Source of the DNA: Amycolatopsis regifaucium
GTDB taxonomy: Bacteria; Actinomycetota; Actinomycetes; Mycobacteriales; Pseudonocardiaceae
Length of the DNA: 64,000 nucleotides
Direction: 5' to 3'
Assembly (NCBI RefSeq): GCF_001613935.1
Contig: NZ_LQCI01000001.1
Location: 1 to 64,000, forward strand
Both the position numbers and the translations under genes were made by a program. Of this stretch, positions 1 through 8,723 are shown piece by piece. Each line of letters opens with the position of its first letter. Position 1 is the first letter of the stretch. The notes beneath the pieces were generated by a model. It was not told where the DNA came from. It searched no databases and saw only the letters and a list, made by a program, of their open reading frames with translations.

Positions 1-2
1 AG

Positions 3-530
3 GTGCTGGATCTGGCGATCGCGTGCCCGGACCAGCCCGGCACCAGCGGGTATCGGACCCTGCTCCACGTCACCATCGGACTCGAAGAACTCAAGTCCGG
101 GATCGGGACCGCGTGCCTGGACTTCGTCGGGGCCCTGACCGCTCGTGAAGCCCGGCTCGCCGCCTGCGACTGCCTCATGCTGCCGATCGTCCTCAGCGCC
201 TCCGGGGAACCGTTGGACATGGGACGGCTGAGACGGTTCGTCACTCCCGGCCAACGGCGGGCGTTGAACATCCGCGACCGGGGATGCGCCTTCCCCGGCT
301 GCCATCGGCAGCCGAAGCACTGCCACACCCACCACATTGATCACTGGGCAGACGGCGGACCCACCGACCTCCGCAACCTCACCTTGCTCTGCGGCTTCCA
401 CCACCGCCTCATCCACCACGGCGACTGGCAAGTCCGGATGGCGGCCGACGGGCTACCCGAGTTCACACCACCCCAGTACCTGGATCCGCTACGAAGACCC
501 CGGCGCAACACCCTCCACCACGCCGCCTAA
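3..530 (+). CDS. HNH endonuclease of the DUF222/13E12-repeat type, C-terminal part
   Basis: The gene enters from the left edge, so its true start is outside the window; the GTG at base 3 is probably internal. The visible 175 residues carry an HNH nuclease domain: zinc cysteines in CAFPGC, the HHIDHW core followed by GGPTDLRNLTLLC and a final HHRLIHHG. This is the layout at the C-terminus of mycobacterial and other actinobacterial 13E12-repeat proteins, whose N-terminal DUF222 half would lie upstream. Such proteins are multicopy in these genomes and their role is poorly established; metal-dependent DNA cleavage is inferred from the fold only. A GC-rich hairpin follows the stop. Confidence 0.85.
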   Translation: MLDLAIACPDQPGTSGYRTLLHVTIGLEELKSGIGTACLDFVGALTAREARLAACDCLMLPIVLSASGEPLDMGRLRRFVTPGQRRALNIRDRGCAFPGCHRQPKHCHTHHIDHWADGGPTDLRNLTLLCGFHHRLIHHGDWQVRMAADGLPEFTPPQYLDPLRRPRRNTLHHAA

Positions 531-541
531 CCCCGCATGAC

Positions 542-581
542 CCGAGGAGCCCGCCAGCCACACCGGCGACGGGCCCCTCGG
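542..581 (+). terminator. Hairpin after the HNH gene
   Basis: The arms CCGAGG (542-547) and CCTCGG (576-581) pair, and GCCCG/CGGGC pair inside them. The hairpin begins 12 bases after the HNH stop and lies before the end of the convergent multicopper oxidase, so it may serve both strands. There is no U-tract, as is common in high-GC actinomycetes. Confidence 0.45.
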
Positions 582-691
582 CATGCCTGTAGGCCGGTAG
601 GACAACGCCTCGTGTGAACGCGCTGCTCCCCGCTCGCTTCCGACCAGCTCCCTGCACCGGCACGACACCGTGGGTCCATAACCGGCCGTGC

Positions 692-2259
692 TCACACCAC
701 CTCGAAGTTCGCCATCATCGCCATGTCCTCGTGTTCGGCGTTGTGGCAATGGAAGACGTAGCGGCCGCGGTAGCCGTCGAAACGGGCGATGACCTCGACC
801 GACTCGCCCGGCTTCAGATCGACGGTGTCCTTGATGCCGCCGTCGAACGGTCCCGGCGGACGGCCGCCGCGGGACAGGATCCGGAAGCCCACCAGGTGCA
901 GATGCACGGGGTGGTGGATGTCGGCGACGAACCGCCAGATCTCGACGTCGCCAAGGCGCGGGCTCGCCGACATCAGGTCCGGCGAGAACGGCGCCCCGCC
1001 GATCACCCAGCCCGCGTGGCCGTGAACGGTCCCGGCGCGGAACGAGAACTCCCGTGTGGTCGTGGCCTGTTCACGCGCGAGCGGCGCGATTTCGCTGAGC
1101 TTCGCCGGGACCCGGCTCTCGTCCAGTGCGCGACGGGCGACGACGAACCGCATGACCTGGCCGGTCGAGCCGGTGCCGAGCCGGTTCACCAGGGTGACTT
1201 CGGTGCCCACTGGATATCGGCCGAAGTCGATGACGACGTCGTATCGCTCCGCGGGTGCGATGGGGAGGTGGTCGTGTTCGCGCGGTGCTTCGAGGAGGCC
1301 TTGGTCGCCGCCGATCTGGACGAAGCCATCGCCGCCCGGCGGGGGAGGATCGAGCGCGAGGTCGTAGCGGCGGGCGTTGGAACCGTTCAAAACACGGAGT
1401 CGGTACCGCACGGCCGCCACCTCGTGTACTGGCCACGGCGCGCCGTTGACGAGGATGACATCCCCGAAAACCCCTTCCACGAATGCACTATCCACCCCAG
1501 GCGTGGTCCGCAAGGTCCGGTCGAGCGACGGGTACGCGAATGCGCCGTGCTCGTCGAAGGAGCGGTCGGCGATCATCAGCGGCAGTTCGCGTTCCCCGGA
1601 CGGGAGCCCCAGCGCCTCTTCCTCGTCGTCGCGCACCAGATGGAAACCGGCGAGGCCCCGATAGACGGCCGGACCGGTGAAGTCCATGCGGTGGTCGTGG
1701 TACCACAGAGTCGCGGCCCGTTGCCGCAACGGGAAGACGTAGTCGCGTTCACCGTCCGCGATCCGGGCGCGGGCGTCGACCATGCCGTGCCCGCCGTGTC
1801 CGGCGTCCCAGCCGGACAGCGGCAGGACGAGATCGGTCGGGTAACCGTCGGACTCGGCGGGAGTGTGCCCGCCATGCAGGTGGACGACGGTCGGGACGGG
1901 AAGTTCGTTGCGGTGGCGCACCACCGTCGTCCGGTCCCGCCGTGATTCGATCGTGGGCCCCGGAAAGATCCCGTCGTAACCCCAGATCGGCGTCCGGACA
2001 CCGGGAAGGATCTCGGCCGTCGCCGCCCGCTGGGTGATCCGGTAGTGATCCGCGTCGTCCGTCCTGTGTGGACGGATAACCGGAGGGATCGGGAGCGGTA
2101 CCCGGAACGGTTCCGGCAGGGGGAGCCCGCTGCGCAGCAGTTCACCGGTGCCCGGCGAACCCTGCGCGAGCAGCCGGGGCGCGGTGAGCCCGGCGGCCAG
2201 GAGGACACCGGCTCCACCGCGAGCCCGAAAAACGTCCGCCGGGGAAGGCGGCGGCTCAT
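692..2259 (-). CDS. Multicopper oxidase (CotA/bilirubin-oxidase-like), reading frame broken in the Tat signal
   Basis: All four copper-ligand motifs of a three-domain multicopper oxidase are present: HLHGGH, WYHDHRM, HPVHLHLVGF and FHCHNAEHEDMAM. Such enzymes oxidise phenols, metals or pigments with reduction of O2 to water, usually outside the membrane. The start at 2259 overlaps the stop of the upstream membrane gene (ATGA) and encodes a twin-arginine leader, MSRRLPRRTFFGLA. The rest, beginning GGAGVLLAAG, lies in the -1 frame. One missing G near 2212-2217 would restore a continuous protein of about 520 residues. The longest uninterrupted frame starts only at a GTG at 1924 and lacks the export signal. 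Either a recent pseudogene or a base-call error. It probably forms an operon with the membrane protein upstream. Confidence 0.85.
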
Positions 2260-2663
2260 CGGCCCGCCCGCCAGATTTGCGGACGCCAGAGGGCGACGGT
2301 CGTCAAAACCATCCCGGCGACGAGGGCGACGCCGAGGGGGATGTGCAGGTCGAGCGCGCCGTCCATACCGGCGAAGTACTGCGCGGTCTCGCCCGCCGCG
2401 AGCAGCAGGCTGACCCAGAACAGCCAGCGCGGTCCGCGGACCAGCCACAGGACCAGCGCCGCCAGGATCTGGGCGTACGCCAGGAACGACACGGCGTCGG
2501 CACCCACCCGATGCAGCCCCAGCATGTCGTAGTCGCCGCCCAGGTAGCCGCCGGCGAAGACCGGCTGGCCGATGATCGCGACGGTGTGGGCGCTCACGAG
2601 CACCCGGTTCACCATCAGCGTCCCGTTCGCCTTCCGGCTTCGGGTAGTCACGGTTTCACTCAC
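2256..2663 (-). CDS. Small four-helix membrane protein, unknown function
   Basis: This 135-residue protein has four predicted hydrophobic helices, with conserved-looking HTVAIIGQPVFAGGYL and GMDGALDLHIPLG stretches. I do not recognise a named family with certainty; small four-helix redox- or heme-associated membrane proteins look similar. Its stop overlaps the multicopper oxidase start by four bases (ATGA), which argues for translational coupling and a shared job. It is transcribed divergently from the LysR-type regulator, its most likely controller. Confidence 0.75.
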   Translation of the reverse strand: MSETVTTRSRKANGTLMVNRVLVSAHTVAIIGQPVFAGGYLGGDYDMLGLHRVGADAVSFLAYAQILAALVLWLVRGPRWLFWVSLLLAAGETAQYFAGMDGALDLHIPLGVALVAGMVLTTVALWRPQIWRAGR

Positions 2664-2743
2664 GTGACCGAACGTAAGAGCCGTGGCCTTATGCTGTCCA
2701 AGACAAGATCAGTTATCTATTCATAGCAGACTGGGTATGAGCG
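2664..2743. promoter_or_regulatory. Divergent promoter between the oxidase operon and lysR
   Basis: These 80 bases are AT-richer than the surroundings and separate two divergent genes. A short dyad CTAT-TC-ATAG lies at 2717-2726, 18 bases before the regulator start. LysR proteins typically bind such T-N11-A-like dyads and control both sides; the assignment is inference from position. Confidence 0.45.
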
Positions 2744-3646
2744 ATGGATCTTCTGGCGCTCCGGTACTTCCAGACGGTCGCCCGGCTCGAACACGTCGGC
2801 CGCGCGGCCGAGAAACTGCGTGTCGCGCAGCCCTCGCTCAGCCGGACGTTGGCCAGGCTGGAAAACGACCTCGGCGTCCCGCTGTTCGACCGGCACGGCC
2901 GCCGGATCCGGCTCAACCGGTTCGGCGCCGCGTTCCTCCGCCGCGTCGACCGGGTACTGGCCGAACTCGACGACGCCCGCCGGGAACTCGACGACGCCGC
3001 CGGGCTGGAACGTGGCACCGTCACGGTCGCGGCGGAAAGCCTGCTCGCCCTGACCGAACCGCTCCGCACCTTCATCCCCGGGCACCCGCTGGTGGACGTG
3101 CGGCTGTCGCAGGCATCGGCGGAGGGGATGGCCGGAAAACTGCGGTCCGGCGACGTCGACCTGTGCGTCACGTCGCAACCTCTGTCCGGCAACGACGTCC
3201 GCAGCCGCGTGCTCCTGGACGAACCCGTGATGCTGTGTGTGCCGTCCGGCCATCGGCTCGCCGGACGCGGCCGCGTCGCACTCGCGGACCTCGCCGGAGA
3301 GCCATTCCTCACCACACGGCCCGGTTACTGGCAACGCGAACTCGCCGATCACCTTTTCGCGAAGGCCGGTCTCGACCTCCACATCGTTTGTGAAGGCGAT
3401 GAAGCCGCCGTGCTCTTCCAGCTCATCGACGCCGGTCTCGGCATCGCGTTCGTGCCCTCGCTCGGGCTGCGGGCGGAGAGCAGGGCTTCGGTGGTCTGGC
3501 TCGACGTCGACGATCCCGATTGCCGCCGCGTGCTCAGCGTCGCGTGGCGCGAGGACACCTACCTTTCCGCCGCCGCGCGCCGGTTCCGCGACCACACCGT
3601 CGAACATTTCCAGGCACAGGCCGAGGCCGGGCCCCGGTCGGACTGA
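2744..3646 (+). CDS. LysR-family transcriptional regulator
   Basis: The 300-residue length is standard for the family. Residues 1-60 form the winged helix-turn-helix (LRYFQTVARLEHVGRAAE, then QPSLSRTLARLE and LGVPLFDR), and residues from about 90 to 290 form the two-lobed effector-binding domain. It is divergent from the multicopper oxidase and its membrane partner and probably regulates them; the effector is unknown. It runs convergently into the secreted protease gene, with a hairpin between. Confidence 0.92.
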   Translation: MDLLALRYFQTVARLEHVGRAAEKLRVAQPSLSRTLARLENDLGVPLFDRHGRRIRLNRFGAAFLRRVDRVLAELDDARRELDDAAGLERGTVTVAAESLLALTEPLRTFIPGHPLVDVRLSQASAEGMAGKLRSGDVDLCVTSQPLSGNDVRSRVLLDEPVMLCVPSGHRLAGRGRVALADLAGEPFLTTRPGYWQRELADHLFAKAGLDLHIVCEGDEAAVLFQLIDAGLGIAFVPSLGLRAESRASVVWLDVDDPDCRRVLSVAWREDTYLSAAARRFRDHTVEHFQAQAEAGPRSD

Positions 3647-3660
3647 CCAGGACCCGGCCT
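3624..3660. terminator. Bidirectional hairpin between lysR and the protease gene
   Basis: AGGCCGGG (3624-3631) pairs perfectly with CCCGGCCT (3653-3660), and an inner GGTC/GACC pair closes the loop. The left arm overlaps the last codons of lysR, and the right arm lies 12 bases beyond the end of the convergent protease gene. The position fits a terminator used from both strands. Confidence 0.6.
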
Positions 3661-3671
3661 CGGGGGAACCG

Positions 3672-4766
3672 CTACGGGTTGAGCGTGACGCTGTAGGCGC
3701 TCATGGCCTCGCCGAGCGGCTGGAAGTACGACGTTCCGCTGCCCTTGCCGGAGGTGATGCCCAGTCCGACGCTGCCGGAGAAGAGGCAGCCGCCCGAGTC
3801 ACCGGGGTTGACCAGCGCGCTGGTCTGGATCAGCTGGTACACCGAGCCTTCGGCGTAGTTCACCGTGACGTTCAGCCGCTGCACCGAACCCGAGGTGAGG
3901 TGGGTGGTGCTGCCGCTCTTGCTGATCCGCTGCCCGACGGTGGCGGATCCGGCGGAGGCGATCCGCTGGGTGGAGCCGTTCCACAGGGTGACCGCGCCGG
4001 GCGCGCTGCCGGTGGTGTTGCGGATCAGGCCGTAGTCGTTGGTCGGGAAGCTCGCACCCTGCGACGGGCCGACGTTCCACTGCGACACCGCGCGGGTGCA
4101 GTGGCCGGCGTCGAGGATGTAGTTCTGGCCACCGCGGTTGGTGTTGAACCCGACCGAGCAGCGGGTGCCGCCGCCGGTGATGGCCTCACCGTTGTAGATC
4201 GCGGTGTGCATCTCGCCGGTGGTCCGCTCCACGCGGACCCGGTCGCCGAGCGCTTCGGCGGCCTTCACGAGGGCTTCGGCGCCCTTGGCCGCGTCGGACA
4301 CGGTCAGCACGACCTGGTTGCTCTTCGGGTCGAGGCCGATCGACGTGTGCGCGACCGTGGGCAGCGCCTGCAGGGCGTTCTGCGCTCCCGCCAGCGCCGC
4401 GCTGGAGTGTTTGACCACCCGCGCCCGCGCGCCGGTCGCGGTCACCTGGTCCGCGGCGGCCTGGTCGAGCACGTTCACCACCGGTTCGGCGGCGTCATCG
4501 AGGTAACCGTCGGCGGCACGGGAACCCAAGGCGGCGGTGACCTTCTGCAGTGTGTCGACGCTGCCGGTCTGCTTCCGCAGCAACTCGGTGGCGGCGGCTT
4601 CGCTGATCCGCGCCTCCGCGGCCAGCGAGGTGACCGCCTCCCGCTGCACGGTGGGGGAGTAACCCTCGATGGTGGTGGCGGTGGCCGTGGACGGGGCGAG
4701 GAAACCGATGACCGCGGCGGCGGCCACCAGCGTGGTGGCGGTACGGGCTGAGGGGGTTGGGCGCAT
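3672..4766 (-). CDS. Secreted S1-family protease of the alpha-lytic/streptogrisin type
   Basis: A 364-residue pre-pro-protease. Residues 1-31 are a Sec signal ending TATA; about 35-190 is an alpha-lytic-protease-type pro-region, needed as a folding chaperone in this family; the mature chymotrypsin fold begins near IYNGEAITGG. The triad is visible: His in DAGHCT (about residue 222), Asp in NDYGLI (about 244) and Ser in NPGDSGG (about 324). Four cysteines in the mature part could form the usual two disulfides. Upstream lies the ACTTTCGT element shared with two other exported-enzyme genes. The closest functional analogues are the streptogrisins. Confidence 0.93.
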   Translation of the reverse strand: MRPTPSARTATTLVAAAAVIGFLAPSTATATTIEGYSPTVQREAVTSLAAEARISEAAATELLRKQTGSVDTLQKVTAALGSRAADGYLDDAAEPVVNVLDQAAADQVTATGARARVVKHSSAALAGAQNALQALPTVAHTSIGLDPKSNQVVLTVSDAAKGAEALVKAAEALGDRVRVERTTGEMHTAIYNGEAITGGGTRCSVGFNTNRGGQNYILDAGHCTRAVSQWNVGPSQGASFPTNDYGLIRNTTGSAPGAVTLWNGSTQRIASAGSATVGQRISKSGSTTHLTSGSVQRLNVTVNYAEGSVYQLIQTSALVNPGDSGGCLFSGSVGLGITSGKGSGTSYFQPLGEAMSAYSVTLNP

Positions 4767-4968
4767 ACCGGTGACTCACTTTCGCGAGGGGAGATCCAGC
4801 GCGAGGGGTGGCCGCACTGGACACAGTGGGGTAGCCGGGCGCGACCGAGGTGGCCCGGCACCGGTGATCCGGTGTCGATCAGGGTGATCCCGTGACACCG
4901 GACCCCGGTACCGACTTTCGTTGGACAGGAAGAAAAATAGGTACCGCGCCCTTCGCCCTACCTAAACC
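4767..4968 (-). promoter_or_regulatory. Upstream region of the secreted protease with ACTTTCGT element and inverted repeat
   Basis: These 202 bases hold no gene. GACTTTCGT lies at 4913-4921, set in an imperfect dyad (CCGAC-TTTC-GTTGG), with a GGTACC on each side (4906-4911 and 4940-4945). A perfect nine-base inverted repeat, TCCGGTGTC/GACACCGGA, lies at 4868-4902, and GGTGATCC occurs twice, 20 bases apart (4863 and 4883). These look like regulator sites for the protease; the factor is unknown. Confidence 0.45.
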
Positions 4969-6120
4969 TCAGCCGCCGAGACCGAGCCGCGCGAAGCGTT
5001 CCCCGATGAGCCGGTGCGTGGCCGCGTCCGGATGGAGGTCGTCGGGCAGCGGCGATTCGGCGTTGTCAGCCTCGCCGTACAGTTCGAGGCCGTCGAGGTA
5101 CCGCAGGTTCGGGTCGGTGGCGGCGCGCTCCTTGACGATGCGCGCGAGTTCACCGCGGATCATGGTGAGGGTCAGCTTGCCCGCCGCGGTCTCCGCCGGA
5201 TCGCCCGTGGCCACGAACCGCAGCTTTCCTTCGCTCAGCGAACCGGGATCCATGGCGCTGGGCCCCGGTGTGTGCTCGTGGATGGGGCAGTAGATCGGCG
5301 AAATGACCAGCAGCGGCGCGGTGGGGTGTCCTTCCCTGATGGTGTCGAGGAAACCGTGCACGGCCGGTCCGAACGCGCGCAGCCGCAGTACGTCGGAGTT
5401 CACGAGGTTGATCCCGATCTTGACGCTGATCAGGTCGGCCGGCGTGTCCCGCATGGCCCTGGCGGTGAACGGGTCGAGCAGCGCACTGCCGCTGAACCCG
5501 AGGTTGACCAGGTCCATCCCGGCCAGCCTCGCGGCCAGTGCGGGCCACGTACCGGTCGGGGTCGCCGCGTTGGAGCCGTGGCTGATCGAACTGCCGTGAT
5601 GCAGCCAGACCTTGCGACCGGTGGACTGTGCATTGTGGACTTCCGCGTCGGTCCGCAAGGCGACCAGCCGGGTGGCTTCGTCATGCGGCAGCCAGAGCTC
5701 GACGTCCTTCCCGCGACCTGGCAGGCCGGAGAAGCGCAGGGTCCGTACCGGGCCGGGCTCGGCTTGCGCGGTGCCCGCGGCCATATCGATGGTGAGTGTG
5801 TCGCCGTCGTCCACGCCGGCCTGGCTCACGAGCTGCCCGTCGACGAGGAGTTCGTAGACGCCGTCGGGCCGCGGCGGCGCGCCGACGTAGACCCGTTTGG
5901 TGGCGATGACGTCCAGCTCGACGGCCGTGGCCGCGGTGCGGAACACCAGCCGCACACCGGACGGCTGCGCTTCCGCCATGGCCAGCAGGGCGTCGGGGAT
6001 CTGCTGCCGGGCGTGCGCGGTCAGCCGGTGGGGGAGCACGCCGCGTTCGGTGTACTCCAGGTCCAACGCGCCGCGGACGAGGGCGGCGGTGATCGGGGTC
6101 GTGATCATTTCCTTGGTCAT
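4969..6120 (-). CDS. Two-domain SGNH/GDSL-family hydrolase
   Basis: From the ATG at 6120 this is a 383-residue protein. Residues 1 to about 165 form a beta-rich jelly-roll-like domain. The SGNH hydrolase domain follows: block I GSSIS near residues 176-180 with the nucleophilic serine, block II NLGFSGSALLDPF, block III IGINLVNS in place of GxND, and block V DDLHPDAATH with the Asp-His pair. No signal peptide is seen. It is likely to hydrolyse an ester or acyl group; the substrate is unknown. The start overlaps the tetR stop by four bases (ATGA), so the two are co-translated. A longer in-frame start at 6135 overlaps more and is less likely. Confidence 0.87.
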   Translation of the reverse strand: MTKEMITTPITAALVRGALDLEYTERGVLPHRLTAHARQQIPDALLAMAEAQPSGVRLVFRTAATAVELDVIATKRVYVGAPPRPDGVYELLVDGQLVSQAGVDDGDTLTIDMAAGTAQAEPGPVRTLRFSGLPGRGKDVELWLPHDEATRLVALRTDAEVHNAQSTGRKVWLHHGSSISHGSNAATPTGTWPALAARLAGMDLVNLGFSGSALLDPFTARAMRDTPADLISVKIGINLVNSDVLRLRAFGPAVHGFLDTIREGHPTAPLLVISPIYCPIHEHTPGPSAMDPGSLSEGKLRFVATGDPAETAAGKLTLTMIRGELARIVKERAATDPNLRYLDGLELYGEADNAESPLPDDLHPDAATHRLIGERFARLGLGG

Positions 6121-6689
6121 TTCTTTCGGGGCCAAGCGCGCAAGAGGACGTCGAGCGCGTCGAGGATTTCGGTCCAGCTCTCCTGTGAGCCGGGACTGCT
6201 GTGGCTGAAGCTTCCGGAGGACTCCAGGCCGACGTAACCGCTGAAGACACTGCCCAGCAGCCGCACCGCGTGCGTCTGGTGCGGTTCGGCCAGGTCATAG
6301 CCGCGCAGGATCGCCCGCATCAGCTGGGCATGCCGGATACCCGCGCTGGCGGCGGCCTTCTCCGGCGCGAGCCGGAATCTCGCGGCGGCGAACCGGCCCG
6401 GGTGTTCGAGGGCGTAGTCACGATGGACGTTCGCCAAGGCGATCAGCGCGTCCTTCCCCGCCAGGCCCGCGACCGCCGCCGACGCGAGGTCGGCGAGTTC
6501 CGCCAAGGCCAGCAAGGCGATCTCGGTCTTCAGGTCGTGGGCGCTCTTCACGTGCGAGTACAGGCTCGCCGTCTTGACGCCGCACCGCTTCGCGAGCTCG
6601 GTCGGGGTCACCTGCTCGAAGCCGATCTCGTCGGCCATCTCCGCCCCTGCCCGCACTACGCGCTCCGTGGTCAGTCCCGCCCTTGCCAT
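6117..6689 (-). CDS. TetR-family regulator with a WHG-type C-terminal domain
   Basis: 190 residues. The N-terminal helix-turn-helix reads TPTELAKRCGVKTASLYSHV at about residues 28-47. The C-terminal ligand domain has the helical pattern (ANVHRDYALEHPGRFAAA...) of the WHG/TetR_C_33 group. It is the first gene of a two-gene unit with the SGNH hydrolase and is divergent from the membrane gene at 6808. Two dyads immediately upstream are candidate autoregulatory operators. Confidence 0.9.
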   Translation of the reverse strand: MARAGLTTERVVRAGAEMADEIGFEQVTPTELAKRCGVKTASLYSHVKSAHDLKTEIALLALAELADLASAAVAGLAGKDALIALANVHRDYALEHPGRFAAARFRLAPEKAAASAGIRHAQLMRAILRGYDLAEPHQTHAVRLLGSVFSGYVGLESSGSFSHSSPGSQESWTEILDALDVLLRAWPRKK

Positions 6690-6707
6690 GCCACCACGTT
6701 ACCATAG

Positions 6708-6737
6708 TCCATTCTGGATTTGCCTAATTCTTTTAGG
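6708..6737. promoter_or_regulatory. Candidate TetR operator pair
   Basis: Two dyads lie in an AT-rich stretch just upstream of tetR: TCCA-TTC-TGGA (6708-6718) and CCTAA-TTCTT-TTAGG (6723-6737). Their position between divergent genes suggests repressor sites acting on tetR and perhaps on the membrane gene at 6808. Confidence 0.45.
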
Positions 6738-6807
6738 AAAGCGAAACCTGGGTTCGGTAGCACCCGGTCCGGTGCACGCTGGGTGCCACCGAACGGAGGT
6801 GAACGTG

Positions 6808-7656
6808 ATGAACACGGTGGATCCGGCGCGGGCCCGGCATGACCGCATCGAGTGCCTGCGGGGGGACGGGCGTCTGCTCGTCGGCGGGATCCTGGCTTCG
6901 GCCGTCACGCCGGCCTGCGGATTCCTGGCCGGGCACGGCTTCGGCACCTTGGTCGAAATGTTCCGGACCATGGCGATCGACAGCGTCTTCGACGACCGCG
7001 GCGACAGCGATCCGCCGTACGGGGTGATGTGGGGGACTTTCGGCTTCGTGGGCTGCCTCTTCGCGGCGACGCTCGCGGGAAGTGCCCTGCGGCGCTACCA
7101 GGGGCGGCCGTCCGGACCGGCGTTCCCGATCGTGCTGGTCTTCGCGGCTATCACGCTCGGCACCGGCGACTCCTCGCGAGAATGGCTTCCGCCGCTCGCC
7201 GTCGGCACCGCGGTCGACCCCGTCTTCCACGAGAACGAAGAGTGGGGGTTCTGGGCGTGGCTGATGTACTACGCGGACCGGTGGGTGCCCCTGCTCATGC
7301 TCGTCTTGACGCTTCTTGTGCTGTGGTACGCCGTTCAGGACTCCCGCCGGTACGCCGAAATGGCCCGGACCCGGGACCGGCTCCTGACCTACGGCCGTCG
7401 TGTGCCGGCCCGGATCGCCGAGGTGGAGGTCCACCTCGGCGGGGACGAATCGGCGAAGCGGGCCGTCGGCGCGATCGTCACGCTGTGCTTCGACGATCTC
7501 GCGGGTGTCCGGCACTGGGTGACCCGCCGCACCCGGGACACCACGATCGCGACCGCCGAAGTGCTGTTCGACCCGGCATCACCGGACGACGACAAGAAGA
7601 TCTTCGTGGCGCTCCGGCGCTGCCCCGCCCTCAGCGATTGGCTGCCCGCGGCCTGA
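6808..7656 (+). CDS. Membrane protein with C-terminal DUF3592-like domain
   Basis: 282 residues from the ATG at 6808, which has GGAGGT seven bases upstream. Four hydrophobic helices (about residues 20-45, 70-90, 100-120 and 160-180) are followed by a cytosolic segment with GRRVPARIAEVEV, a beta-rich stretch and FDPASPDDDKKIFVA. This is the pattern of DUF3592-type domains, which end in a YDPxxP-like motif. The same architecture recurs at 21722-22585, where a W-x-x-YY motif before helix four is also shared. Function unknown. It starts a run of three same-strand membrane genes. Confidence 0.75.
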   Translation: MNTVDPARARHDRIECLRGDGRLLVGGILASAVTPACGFLAGHGFGTLVEMFRTMAIDSVFDDRGDSDPPYGVMWGTFGFVGCLFAATLAGSALRRYQGRPSGPAFPIVLVFAAITLGTGDSSREWLPPLAVGTAVDPVFHENEEWGFWAWLMYYADRWVPLLMLVLTLLVLWYAVQDSRRYAEMARTRDRLLTYGRRVPARIAEVEVHLGGDESAKRAVGAIVTLCFDDLAGVRHWVTRRTRDTTIATAEVLFDPASPDDDKKIFVALRRCPALSDWLPAA

Positions 7657-7685
7657 ACGCCGCCCGAAAGTCTGGAGTCACGTTC

Positions 7686-8711
7686 ATGTCGGTCGTCCCA
7701 CCACCCGCCCGGCCCGGCCCACTCGCCGCCGTCCGCGGGTTCCTGGCCGGGATCGTCATCGGGACGACGCTGTGCGCCTTCGTCGTCGGCATCATCATCG
7801 AGTACGTTCCCTTGATCATCGCCGGCGTGGGGCTTCCCCTCGTCTACGGCTTTCTGCTCTACGCCGCCGGGGCACCACGACGCGCTCGCGAGGCGGCGAT
7901 CGTCCCGGTGGTGGCGCTCGCCAAGATCGAAAGCCTGCGGGCGAGTGGCACGGAAACGGGAGACATCCCGGTCGACTTCGTCCTTACCGTCGCACCCGAC
8001 GGCGCGGCATCGCACCGCGTGAAGATCACCCACGGCGTCAACCTGGTCGACATCCCGGACCATCGGCCGGGCAACGTCCTCGTCGTCCAGTACCCGCCGG
8101 ACCGGCCGTGGAAGGCGAAGATCGTGGAGCGGCTGTCACCGGAGTGGGAGCGCCGCGTGGCCGAAGCCGTGATCGAATCCGCTCCGGAGTCCAGCCTGGT
8201 GCAGGAGCCGCCGGAAGGCTGCCTGTTCGGTGCGCTCACGTTGCTCGGGTTGCTGCTCGGCGCGGCACTGGTGCTGTTCCTGTTCCGCGCGGAACTGTTC
8301 GCGCCGGAAGCCCCCGCCCGGACGGAAGAAACGCAGTCCAGCGTGACCACGTCATCGTCGGGCTCCGCGACGGTCACCGTGGACCGGCCGCTGCTGGGCG
8401 AGGGGGAATTGCGCCGGGCGATCGACTCGCTGGCGGGGGCGACGGACGTCTCGCGGGTGCTCACCGCGGTGGTCGAAGAGCGGCGGCTGACCGTGGTCTT
8501 CGCGCCGACGGACGCGCAGGTGCCGCGATTCGATCTGCGCGCACTGGCCGTCGACCGCGTCCCGGCGCTGGTCGAGCGGGCGACGACCACGATCGACGTC
8601 GGTTCGCCGCGGACCTGGCAGGTCATCGCCGTCCCCTTCGGTGGTGTGGTCAGCCTCCGCGTCGTCGTGACCGGCCCCGACGGGAGTGGCTCGCTCCCGG
8701 ACGGCGGCTGA
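7686..8711 (+). CDS. Membrane protein with DUF3592-like domain and extracytoplasmic tail, unknown
   Basis: 341 residues. Two N-terminal helices (about 15-60) precede a beta-rich domain resembling its neighbour's (VPVDFVLTVAP..., then GNVLVVQYPPDRPWKAKIVE). A third helix (about 180-205) leads to a Thr/Ser-rich linker and a C-terminal folded domain of about 110 residues, probably outside the membrane. I do not recognise the C-terminal domain. It lies 29 bases after the previous gene and 12 bases before the EI24 gene, so an operon is likely. Confidence 0.7.
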   Translation: MSVVPPPARPGPLAAVRGFLAGIVIGTTLCAFVVGIIIEYVPLIIAGVGLPLVYGFLLYAAGAPRRAREAAIVPVVALAKIESLRASGTETGDIPVDFVLTVAPDGAASHRVKITHGVNLVDIPDHRPGNVLVVQYPPDRPWKAKIVERLSPEWERRVAEAVIESAPESSLVQEPPEGCLFGALTLLGLLLGAALVLFLFRAELFAPEAPARTEETQSSVTTSSSGSATVTVDRPLLGEGELRRAIDSLAGATDVSRVLTAVVEERRLTVVFAPTDAQVPRFDLRALAVDRVPALVERATTTIDVGSPRTWQVIAVPFGGVVSLRVVVTGPDGSGSLPDGG

Positions 8712-8723
8712 TAGAACTGTCCG

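Noticed and set aside
2225-2235. A T-rich run in the multicopper oxidase start that could be a -1 frameshift slippery site
   Set aside because: Slipping there would spoil the Tat leader (FFRARGG), whereas a single lost G gives a normal leader; no downstream stimulatory structure is evident.
5014-6237. Open frame of about 400 codons opposite the SGNH hydrolase and tetR
   Set aside because: Spans two real genes and has composition typical of a shadow frame; no motif.
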